From Streptococcus parasanguinis (GTDB lineage Bacteria > Bacillota > Bacilli > Lactobacillales > Streptococcaceae), in assembly GCF_032163505.1 (NCBI RefSeq), contig NZ_CP134147.1:1330501-1394500 (forward strand): a stretch of DNA of 64,000 nucleotides, in the 5' to 3' direction. The notes under the pieces are model-generated. The model did not search any database, was not told the DNA's origin, and saw only the letters and a program-made list of their open reading frames with translations. Within the stretch, counting starts at the first letter, position 1; every line of letters begins with the position of its first letter. Positions 46,511 through 54,397 of this stretch are shown here, piece after piece. A program made the translations under genes and the position numbers.

Positions 46511-48964
46511 TCAATTCCTTTCAAAAAAGTCAGCTGCTTGCTCAACAAGCCGCTCTCTCACTGTTGTGTGAAGGGGCAACACTTGCTGCAAGCCATCTAA
46601 AATTTGTTTTCCATATCGTTTGGTCACCACCCGCTGATCCAATAAGAGGACCAACGATTCCTGGTCTTGAAAACGGCTGGTTCTCCCAATAGCCTGTTTG
46701 AGCCTTAAAATCGCGACCGGAAGGCTATAGTCATAAAAGGGATTTTTCCCCTGTTCTCTTAGTTGGGTATTCAGCTTTTGAACCATATAATCTTTAGGGT
46801 TGTCAAAAGGAAGGCGCGTGATGATTTGAATCACTTCTTTTTGTTGGGAAAAATCGACTCCCTCCCAAAAGCTTCCTGTACCCAATAAAATAGAACTTTC
46901 TCCTCGGTCAAATCGTCGCTTAATATTAGCTGCATCGCCATTTCGATACTGGGCCAAATGAGGAAACTTCAAGGCGTTTGACGTCTCCAGTAACAATTCT
47001 TTTGAGGTAAACAAAAGAAAAATTGGTTTTCTTAGAGGAAGGAGTTCATCGATGAGCTGACAAATCTCTCCTGCATACTCCACGGAAGATAAAGAAACGA
47101 CATCTGGAAAATCAATCGGCACCAACAATTCCTGGTGTTGTTTGACTGTTATTGGCACCCGGTAGATCTGCTGCTCTTGGTATCCCAAAAGAGCAGGTAA
47201 ATGAACCTTTTTACTGATCGTGATCGTCGCTGATACAAAGAGCACGGACACTTCTTCAGGCACAAACTCCTTAAAGGATAGCAAGTCCTCAACTCCTCCA
47301 TGGAGACGAAGAATCTGGTGGCTTTCGACCACTTCCTTGTCCATCCAAAAGGTCTGGTAGCGCTCATCAAACAATTCTCTTAGATTCTCTAGAGATTCGT
47401 TTTTTAATTCCGATACATCCTGTCGAATTTTTGCCACTGTTTGATCTGATAAGATCGCTGTTTTTCCTTGTACAACTTCCTTAGAGCAGGCATTTAATTC
47501 AAATTGAATACTTTCCAGCAACCGCCGCTGCAGAAGATCTTTTTCCTCTTCGATGGCGTGTTGCAAGCCTAGAAGAAGAGATTGCAAGGTTTCTTCTCTC
47601 TGTGAAAACTGCTCTAAAGCAAAGAAGAGTTTTTGCGCTTCATCCACTACCAGAACAGATTCTTGAAGTAGACTCTTATCATCCTCTAGACGAGTTAACA
47701 GATAGGCATGATTGGTCAGAATTACCCGGCTGGTTTTCACTTTTTCCTGGCCGAGGCGCCAAAAATCTTCCTGATAAAAAAGTGAACGCTTCGACAATTG
47801 GCCATCGTGGCAAATGTCAGCTACAAAATGAAGATGACGATAGAGTTGGCCAATTTCACTGAACTCTCCCGTTTCCGTCATCGTCAGCCAAACCAACAGT
47901 TGCATTTTAAAGCGTCGAATCATCCCATTATCTGACTCACTCTGTAAGGCCTGATAAAATTTATCGAGTTGGATGTAATCCTTGGGACTTTTCAGGCTAT
48001 GAAAGGGAATTTGGAAAAGATCTTGGATGGTCTTTCCTTCCTTCTTCATAATTTGATCCTGAAGAATTTTAGTTGGAACACTGACAAGAATGCGCTTGGA
48101 GGTTTTCGCTAAAAGCGTTAATAGATAGGCATAGGTCTTCCCGATACCCGTTGGCGCTTCAATAAAACTCGGAAGTGGCTGGTGCAAACTGTCCTCGATA
48201 TAGGCAACAAATTCTCTCTGCTCTGGATAAGCCTCCATTCCCAACAGCTGCATATTGAGTTCAAACTGTTCAGACAAATGACGACTTTCTAAAAACTGCT
48301 GTGGCTTTCGCAGATAGAGACCATGAACTTCTACTAAATGAGCTGGTAAAAAAAGGCTACTGTCTTCAAGCGCATCTTCTATTAAGAGTCGTGATTCATA
48401 AATCAAACACTCTGCCATCGAAAGAAGTTTTTCGATCAATCCCCTTGGTAAGCTCGCAATTTTCTCTCTCAATTTCAACAGCAGCTGGGCTGTTGCCATA
48501 GCATCCGCTAAAGCGGAGTGAGCATGGTGCAACTCAATTTCCAGTTCAGCTGCAAGCGCTCCTAAATTGTAGCGTTCTAAAGTCGGATAGAAAATTTGAG
48601 ACAATTCAACCGTATCAATCCGAGGAGTCGTTAGCTCAAATCCTTCCCAAAAGAGGGCTTCTGCTAATAAATTCGCATCAAATTTGACATTATGGGCCAC
48701 AAAGACGGCATCTTCTATTAATTCAAAAATTTCTTTTGCCACTTGTGCAAACTCTGGTGCTTTTTTCAAGCGAGCATCTGTCAGGCCAGTCAATTGTTTG
48801 ATATGCTCATCCAATCGTTCATGGGGATTCACATCCGTCTCATAGGATTGCGTAATCCTCCCATCTTCGATGATGACAATCCCAACCTGAATGATCTTAG
48901 CATTGCTTCCAGCACTGGTCGCTTCCAGATCCACAATGGCATATTTCCGTTTCTGTCTTGTCAT
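46511..48964 (-). CDS. dinG: DinG-family helicase with N-terminal 3'-5' exonuclease domain
   Basis: The 817-residue protein combines a DEDDh exonuclease domain (DLEATSAGS; HNVKFDANL; HSALADAMA, residues about 8-165) with an XPD-like helicase domain (Walker A APTGIGKTYA about 270; VVDEAQ box; SFWEGVDF; QAIGRTSRFQD). The cysteine spacing of an iron-sulfur DinG is absent, as in Gram-positive homologs. In the related Staphylococcus protein the helicase part is inactive, so activity here is open. I place the start at 48964, where homology begins. An ATG 19 codons earlier exists, but a TGA-TATAAT promoter lies between the two. Confidence 0.9.
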   Translation of the reverse strand: MTRQKRKYAIVDLEATSAGSNAKIIQVGIVIIEDGRITQSYETDVNPHERLDEHIKQLTGLTDARLKKAPEFAQVAKEIFELIEDAVFVAHNVKFDANLLAEALFWEGFELTTPRIDTVELSQIFYPTLERYNLGALAAELEIELHHAHSALADAMATAQLLLKLREKIASLPRGLIEKLLSMAECLIYESRLLIEDALEDSSLFLPAHLVEVHGLYLRKPQQFLESRHLSEQFELNMQLLGMEAYPEQREFVAYIEDSLHQPLPSFIEAPTGIGKTYAYLLTLLAKTSKRILVSVPTKILQDQIMKKEGKTIQDLFQIPFHSLKSPKDYIQLDKFYQALQSESDNGMIRRFKMQLLVWLTMTETGEFSEIGQLYRHLHFVADICHDGQLSKRSLFYQEDFWRLGQEKVKTSRVILTNHAYLLTRLEDDKSLLQESVLVVDEAQKLFFALEQFSQREETLQSLLLGLQHAIEEEKDLLQRRLLESIQFELNACSKEVVQGKTAILSDQTVAKIRQDVSELKNESLENLRELFDERYQTFWMDKEVVESHQILRLHGGVEDLLSFKEFVPEEVSVLFVSATITISKKVHLPALLGYQEQQIYRVPITVKQHQELLVPIDFPDVVSLSSVEYAGEICQLIDELLPLRKPIFLLFTSKELLLETSNALKFPHLAQYRNGDAANIKRRFDRGESSILLGTGSFWEGVDFSQQKEVIQIITRLPFDNPKDYMVQKLNTQLREQGKNPFYDYSLPVAILRLKQAIGRTSRFQDQESLVLLLDQRVVTKRYGKQILDGLQQVLPLHTTVRERLVEQAADFFERN

Positions 48965-48974
48965 AATACTTAAA

Positions 48975-48983
48975 ATTATATCA
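48975..48983 (-). promoter_or_regulatory. Extended -10 promoter of dinG with very short leader
   Basis: On the minus strand, TGA-TATAAT (-10 at 48975-48980) is 10 bases from the chosen ATG, giving a leader of perhaps 3 bases and no Shine-Dalgarno. If the upstream ATG at 49021 is the true start, this box would be internal. Confidence 0.45.
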
Positions 48984-49082
48984 CGTTTGAGCAAGCTCTG
49001 CAGATTTTTTTCTCCTTTCATGTTGACTTCAATCCTGTTATTTTCCTCGCAATTTGATACACTATTCTAAAAAGGAGTCCTT

Positions 49083-49724
49083 ATGAAAATCTATCGTACT
49101 GTTAATCCTGTAGCTTATGAAAACACCTACTACCTTGAAAATGACCACTCCCTCATTCTTGTCGATCCAGGTAGCGACTGGGCAACTATTCAAAAACAAA
49201 TTGATCGCATCGGTAAACCAATCGTAGCGATTCTTTTAACCCATACGCATTATGATCACATTATGAGTCTTGAAAAGGTTCGTCAGACCTATCATTTCCC
49301 ACCTGTTTATGTCCATTTAGCAGAAGCCAGTTGGTTGTCTTCTCCTGTCGATAATTTATCTGGTTTGGATCGTCATGCGGATTTAGAAGATGTTGTATGC
49401 AAGGAGGCCGACTTCCTTTATGACATTCGCTCCGATTACCAAATAGCTGATTTCCACTTTTATGTTCTGGAGACACCAGGCCACTCTGCAGGAGGGGTCT
49501 CCATCGTCTTTCCTGAGGATCACCTGGTTCTATCTGGTGATGCCCTTTTTCGCGAAACCATTGGACGGACCGATCTTCCGACAGGGAACGCGGCACAGTT
49601 GCTTAGCAGTATCAGAGAAGAGCTCTTTACCCTTCCATCTTCCTACACTGTCTATCCCGGTCATGGCCCTGAAACTTCTATTGGTCACGAGAAGATGTTC
49701 AATCCCTTCTTTAGACAATCCTAA
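49083..49724 (+). CDS. Metallo-beta-lactamase-fold hydrolase (glyoxalase II-like, YcbL type)
   Basis: The 213-residue enzyme has the zinc motif THTHYDH (about residues 59-65), further His in ETPGHSAGGVS (about 133), Asp in LSGDALFRETIGRTD (about 155) and a final VYPGHGPET (His about 198). This is the short glyoxalase II-like group, which lacks the substrate-binding helical domain of true glyoxalase II, so the thioester substrate is unknown. AAAGGAG precedes the ATG. It is transcribed divergently from dinG. Confidence 0.9.
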   Translation: MKIYRTVNPVAYENTYYLENDHSLILVDPGSDWATIQKQIDRIGKPIVAILLTHTHYDHIMSLEKVRQTYHFPPVYVHLAEASWLSSPVDNLSGLDRHADLEDVVCKEADFLYDIRSDYQIADFHFYVLETPGHSAGGVSIVFPEDHLVLSGDALFRETIGRTDLPTGNAAQLLSSIREELFTLPSSYTVYPGHGPETSIGHEKMFNPFFRQS

Positions 49725-49763
49725 AGAGTCCTTATCATCCTTCCTGTCCTCATAAAAGTAGAC

Positions 49764-49793
49764 AAAAAAAGCAAGTGCGAACTTGCTTTTTTA
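49764..49793. terminator. Bidirectional terminator between the MBL hydrolase and ftsX
   Basis: AAAAAAGCAAGT and ACTTGCTTTTTT form a perfect 12-bp stem around GCGA. Confidence 0.9.
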
Positions 49794-50720
49794 TTATATC
49801 TTAAGAAAACGTCTCATGGAGATTGAAGAACCAATCGCTCCAATCAAAATTCCTAATCCAAAGAGGCCACCGACCATGATCGGTACCAAGAGATGAGGAC
49901 TATAGAGATACAAGTTTTGATCTGCCAAATTATTGTTCATAGATGTATAGACAACATTATAAACGTAGAAGACTAAAGCTGAAGGAACCAAGGCTCCCAA
50001 AAGACCGATCCAAGCACCTTCTAAAAGGAATGGTGCACGAATATAGCCATTTTTTGCTCCTACCAGTCGCATAATCTTAATCTCACGACTACGTGAAATG
50101 ATGGTAATCCGAATGGTATTTGAAATCAAGAAGACTGCGATGAAGATCAATAAAGCTACACCAATCAAGCCCCAGTTTCGGATGAAGGTTCCAAGAGCAA
50201 ACAAGCGTTGGGTATCGACCCCACCATCTTTAACTTCAGAGACCCCTTCAATTTTTTTGGCATCAGCCGAAACTTGCTTTACATATTTAGGAGCTGTTGT
50301 CTCTACATAATAAGCATCATAGAGAGGATTGGCATCTCCATCAAAAATCTTCCAGTTGTTCCCAGCCGTTTTGATCAGTTTATCATACTGCTCTTCCTTG
50401 CTAGAAAAATCAACCTTGTCAACATGCTTCATGGCTGTCAGAGCATCGTAGACCTTATGGTAGTTTTCATTGGTCACGGTTTGACCGTCTTTTTCAATCT
50501 GCTCGCTCTGATCTTGAATATCCTTGCGCATGTATACTACAACCCGCACACTGTTTTGAATATCATCTGAAAGCTTGATGGTATTGGCAATAACTGAGGC
50601 GAAAATAGCAACCAAGCTAAGGGTAATCATAACCGAGCTGACCGCTGCAATCGTCATCCAACCATTTCGTTTCAAGCTTTTAAGCGATTCGATTAAGTGT
50701 CGGAAAAATCTTCTAATCAT
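49794..50720 (-). CDS. ftsX: Cell division ABC-like permease FtsX
   Basis: The 308-residue protein has four membrane segments (about residues 22-45, 178-200, 228-252, 275-298). A large extracellular domain (about 50-170) in streptococci binds the hydrolase PcsB. Conserved blocks include SLKRNGWMTIAAVSSVMITL, FLISNTIRITIISRSREI and the end ISMRRFLKI. I chose the ATG at 50720, overlapping ftsE by 8 bases; a longer reading lies inside ftsE. FtsEX activates peptidoglycan hydrolysis at the septum. Confidence 0.96.
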   Translation of the reverse strand: MIRRFFRHLIESLKSLKRNGWMTIAAVSSVMITLSLVAIFASVIANTIKLSDDIQNSVRVVVYMRKDIQDQSEQIEKDGQTVTNENYHKVYDALTAMKHVDKVDFSSKEEQYDKLIKTAGNNWKIFDGDANPLYDAYYVETTAPKYVKQVSADAKKIEGVSEVKDGGVDTQRLFALGTFIRNWGLIGVALLIFIAVFLISNTIRITIISRSREIKIMRLVGAKNGYIRAPFLLEGAWIGLLGALVPSALVFYVYNVVYTSMNNNLADQNLYLYSPHLLVPIMVGGLFGLGILIGAIGSSISMRRFLKI

Positions 50721-51405
50721 CGTATCCGTACTCTCCTTCCGCTTCATCACGCACTACACGACCATTTTCAATCGCGATGACACGGTGACGTAAAGTATTT
50801 ACAATCTGGCTATTGTGGGTCGCCATCAATACTGTGGTCCCTTGCAGATTAATCCGCTCCAAAAGATTCATGATTTCCCATGAATTATCTGGGTCCAAGT
50901 TCCCCGTTGGCTCATCCGCAATCAAGACTTTCGGATTGTTGACGATCGCCCGAGCAATCGCAATCCGTTGTTGCTCCCCACCGGACAATTCATTCGGGAA
51001 TGAGCGGACCTTGTGTTTCAATCCGACAAGATCCAAAACTTCCATCACACGCTTTTTAATATTGCGACGGCGCTCACCGATAACTTGCATAGCGTAGGCA
51101 ATATTTTCATAAACGGTTTTCTTTGGAAGCAATTTATAATCTTGGAAGACCACTCCCACATTGCGTCGCAACATAGGAATATCGCGTTTTTTGATTTTAT
51201 CCAAATCAAAATCAGCTACTTTCAAACTTCCTTTATCGTGTTTGACTTCACGGTATAAAAGTCGAATAAAGGTCGACTTCCCTGCACCAGAAGGTCCTAC
51301 GATGTAGGCAAATTCTCCTGGTTCAATTTGGACAGAGACCCCGCGAAGGGCCGTCGTCCCGTTGTCATACTTTTTGACAACATCTTTCATTTCAATCATT
51401 GACAT
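50713..51405 (-). CDS. ftsE: Cell division ATP-binding protein FtsE
   Basis: The 230-residue ATPase has Walker A GPSGAGKST (about 39-47), Q-loop FQDYKLLPKKTVYENIAYA (typical FtsE), signature LSGGEQQRI, Walker B VLIADEPTGNLDP and switch His MATHNSQIV. It pairs with FtsX. It follows prfB by 44 bases, the usual prfB-ftsE-ftsX order of streptococci. AAAGGA lies 10 bases before the ATG. Confidence 0.97.
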   Translation of the reverse strand: MSMIEMKDVVKKYDNGTTALRGVSVQIEPGEFAYIVGPSGAGKSTFIRLLYREVKHDKGSLKVADFDLDKIKKRDIPMLRRNVGVVFQDYKLLPKKTVYENIAYAMQVIGERRRNIKKRVMEVLDLVGLKHKVRSFPNELSGGEQQRIAIARAIVNNPKVLIADEPTGNLDPDNSWEIMNLLERINLQGTTVLMATHNSQIVNTLRHRVIAIENGRVVRDEAEGEYGYDD

Positions 51406-51449
51406 GTAATGAAATTCCTTTCATTCTTTTCTGGTTGATTCCCTCGAGG

Positions 51450-52545
51450 TTATTGGAGACGCCATTTAAGGTAGGCATCGATAAAGCCATCGATATCTCC
51501 ATCCATCACCTTGTCTACCTGCGCTACTTCGTAGTTGGTCCGGTGATCCTTCACCATGGTGTAAGGGGTAAAAACATAGGAGCGGATTTGACTTCCCCAG
51601 GTGATTTCTTTTTTATCCCCTTTTAGAGAATCCACTTCTGCTGCTTTTTTCTCTTGCTCTAATTGGTAGAGTTTAGCCTGCAACATCTTCATCGCACGAT
51701 CACGGTTCCCGTATTGGGTTCGATCCACGGTGGATGCCACTACAATCCCTGTCGGAATGTGGGTCAAGCGCACCCCTGTAGAGACCTTGTTGACGTTTTG
51801 TCCACCAGCTCCACCAGAGCGGAAGGTATCCATCTTGATATCATCATCACGAACTTCAACCTCGATGGTATCGTCTAATTCGGGCATAACCTCAACAGAT
51901 GTAAAAGACGTATGACGCCGTTTAGCAGAGTCAAATGGAGAGATTCGAACCAAACGGTGTACCCCCATTTCAGATTTCAGAAGACCGTATGCATGTGGCC
52001 CTTCAAAAGATAAGGTCACAGACTTGATTCCAGCCTCATCTCCAGCCTGATAGTCCAAGACTTCAACTTTAAAGCCGTGAGCATTTCCAAAACGAGTATA
52101 CATCCGAAGAAGCATGTCGCCCCAGTCCTGAGCTTCTGTTCCTCCTGAACCTGGGTGGATTTCTAAGATGGCATTATTATTGTCATAAGGTTCAGACAAT
52201 AGCAAGGTCATCTCATAGCTGGTCATGCGTTTATCCAGCTCCTCTAACTTTTCGATCAATTCTTCCTTGACCGAATCGTCTTCTGCCAAAAAGTCCAGTA
52301 AGATTTCTGACTCATCAAAGAGATCCACCATTTGATGGAAATTTTCATAGGTCTGCTTGAGTTCATTTAATTCTTGAGATGTCTTTTGCGCAGCAATATT
52401 ATCATCCCAAAAATCAGGTTCTGTCATTTTATTTTCTAAAATGGCAATTTCTTCTTCCAATGCCTCTAAGTCAAAGAGACCCCCTGAAAGAAGCTAATTT
52501 TTCACGATTTGCGTCAATTTTTTGACGAATTTCTGAAATGTCCAT
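51450..52545 (-). CDS. prfB: Peptide chain release factor 2 with programmed +1 frameshift
   Basis: RF2 releases peptides at UAA and UGA. The gene is in two frames. The ATG at 52545 (GAGGTACTT upstream) opens 24 codons ending ...FRGSL at an in-frame TGA (52471-52473). The site AGGGGG-TCT-CTT-TGA-C (52470-52476 for CTTTGAC) directs +1 slippage into the main frame, giving about 364 residues. Further motifs are the codon-recognition SPF in [11 protein letters not shown] and the catalytic GGQ in [12 protein letters not shown]. Low RF2 favours slippage, so the gene is autoregulated. It is first in prfB-ftsE-ftsX, behind a TGA-TATAAT extended -10. Confidence 0.97.
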
Positions 52546-52704
52546 AAGTACCTCTTTCTATGTATCTAGTCTATTATATCATAACCTTCACTATTTGCCC
52601 ACCTTCCAATATTGGATCTGCTGGTTGACCATTGCCAATCCAGCTAATTTTCAACATTTTTCCATTCATTTGTAACCTAATTGTTAGAAAAAAAGATCCT
52701 CTTA

Positions 52705-52719
52705 TGCTAGACTGGTAGC
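52705..52719 (+). promoter_or_regulatory. Extended -10 promoter giving a probable leaderless transcript
   Basis: TGC-TAGACT (-10 at 52708-52713) is followed by six bases and the ATG at 52720. No Shine-Dalgarno is present. Confidence 0.6.
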
Positions 52720-53577
52720 ATGACAACAGTAGCTTTTATGTCCGATTTACATATTGATTCAAACAACTTTGGAAAAGATGAATTAGAGACCCTTATCACT
52801 CTTTTCAAGGACAGAAAAATTCAACATCTCCATATTGCAGGAGATATTGCCAACGGCTTTGAAAATACCTCACAAGAATTTTTAGCCCAACTCCAATGTC
52901 ATCTTCCTGTGACCTTTAGCTTGGGAAATCATGATATGCTGGGCCTATCAGAAGAAGCCATAAGACCTTTTGAATTTCAAAAGATTCCCTTCTCCAATCA
53001 TACGCTTCTTGCTTTTTCGGGCTGGTATGACTACAGCTTTGTTCCTACCGTCTCTCCCCAAAAACATCTTCAAACCAAGAATCTGTTTTGGTTTGACAGA
53101 CGCCTCCAACGAAGGGGATCTGATCCAGCCATTACCAAAAATCTTTTGCAAGAGCTGGAACAAGAGCTCATGCAAGTGGATCAACCCTTGATTATCGCCA
53201 TGCACTTTGTTCCTCATAGTCAGTTTCTCCTGCGCCACCCTTATTTTGAACGCTTTAATGCTTTTCTAGGTAGCCAAGCCTTTCATGATCTGTTTAGGCA
53301 ATATCCTGTCAGAGAAGTGATTTTTGGTCATAGCCACCACCGAATGCCAGCAACAACGATTGACAACATCACCTATCATGCTAGACCTTTAGGCTATGTC
53401 CGAGAATGGGAGCTCTGCAAACAATTTTTCGAAGCTTTTCCTGAATATGATTTTTCAAAACGATACGATCCCTACAAACGCTATCGCAGAATCAAAGACC
53501 TCCCCGAATTTAAAGCATACAAGAAAAAAAAGCTCGCTCATGAATTTTCTCAAGCCATGGCGATCCTTGAACTATAA
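52720..53577 (+). CDS. Calcineurin-like metallophosphoesterase
   Basis: The 285-residue protein has the metallophosphoesterase metal motifs in order: SDLHID (D9, H11), AGDIANG (D41), LGNHDML (N/H about 71), MHFVPHS (His about 167) and FGHSHHR (about 206). The C-terminal 60 residues are basic and specific to a streptococcal/Listeria subgroup. The substrate is unknown. The ATG has no Shine-Dalgarno and lies 6 bases after an extended -10, so the mRNA is probably leaderless. Confidence 0.88.
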   Translation: MTTVAFMSDLHIDSNNFGKDELETLITLFKDRKIQHLHIAGDIANGFENTSQEFLAQLQCHLPVTFSLGNHDMLGLSEEAIRPFEFQKIPFSNHTLLAFSGWYDYSFVPTVSPQKHLQTKNLFWFDRRLQRRGSDPAITKNLLQELEQELMQVDQPLIIAMHFVPHSQFLLRHPYFERFNAFLGSQAFHDLFRQYPVREVIFGHSHHRMPATTIDNITYHARPLGYVREWELCKQFFEAFPEYDFSKRYDPYKRYRRIKDLPEFKAYKKKKLAHEFSQAMAILEL

Positions 53578-53608
53578 AAAAATTGGTTCCTTCGGAACCA
53601 ATTTTTTT
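53577..53608. terminator. Bidirectional terminator with TTCG tetraloop
   Basis: AAAAATTGGTTCC and GGAACCAATTTTT form a perfect stem capped by TTCG, between the metallophosphoesterase and the converging aquaporin gene. Confidence 0.92.
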
Positions 53609-54275
53609 ACTCTTCTGTATCCAAGAGATTTTTTGCAACGATTGCAGCCAGAACACCACCGACAATTGGAGCCAAGATAAAGATCCAAATTTGTTGAAGG
53701 GCTGCACCACCAACAAAGAGGGCAGGTGCCAAGCTACGAGCTGGGTTAACAGAAAGTCCTGTAATGTTCAAACCAACAAGAATAATCAAAGTCAAGCTCA
53801 AACCGATCACAAGACCAGCGATCTTGCCATTACCTTTGGTAGCTGATGTCACTGTCATGATGACCAAAATAAAGATAAAGGAAGCAATTACTTCAAACAA
53901 GAATCCGCCAAATGGAGTCACACCCTTCGCTAGGGCATTTTCACCAAGACTAGCTGTTGACATACCTGAATTTGACAAGAGGAAGAGTACTGTTGCAGAT
54001 GCGAGAACCGCCCCCACTACTTGAGCTGCAATATAATTAACCAAGTCCTTTGAAGACAAGCGTTTGTTCACAAACATGGCAATCGAAACAGCCGGGTTCA
54101 AGTGGGCACCAGAAATAGTCCCAATTGAGTAAGCTGCTGCAACAATGGATAAACCGAATGCCAAGGCTATTCCTAAATGTCCCAGACCTTCTGTTCCATT
54201 TCCAAAAACAACTGCGCCAGTCCCGATAAAGACAAGCATAAATGTGCCGATTACTTCAGCAAAAAACTTTTTCAT
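53607..54275 (-). CDS. Aquaporin (MIP family, AqpZ-type)
   Basis: The 222-residue channel has six membrane segments and both half-helix NPA boxes: SGAHLNPAVSIA (about residues 61-72) and GLSVNPARSLAPA (about 174-186). The Arg after the second NPA is the selectivity-filter Arg. The short loops and lack of the glycerol-facilitator insert favour a water channel, though small solutes such as H2O2 are possible. I chose the ATG at 54275 with AAAGGAAAC upstream; the longer reading starts before that site. Confidence 0.9.
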   Translation of the reverse strand: MKKFFAEVIGTFMLVFIGTGAVVFGNGTEGLGHLGIALAFGLSIVAAAYSIGTISGAHLNPAVSIAMFVNKRLSSKDLVNYIAAQVVGAVLASATVLFLLSNSGMSTASLGENALAKGVTPFGGFLFEVIASFIFILVIMTVTSATKGNGKIAGLVIGLSLTLIILVGLNITGLSVNPARSLAPALFVGGAALQQIWIFILAPIVGGVLAAIVAKNLLDTEE

Positions 54276-54397
54276 AACTAAGTTTCCTTTCTTCAAACTG
54301 TTGACTAGTTTATCAAAAATCCACACGTACCTCAAGAAATATGCCCAGTCTATTTTGCCCGCAAAAAAGCCATCCGAAGATGACTTTTTTTTTATGC

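Noticed and set aside
52461..52545. prfB as a frameshifted pseudogene
   Set aside because: The break is the canonical programmed +1 site with an internal Shine-Dalgarno-like AGGGGG and CTT-TGA-C, and both parts match RF2.
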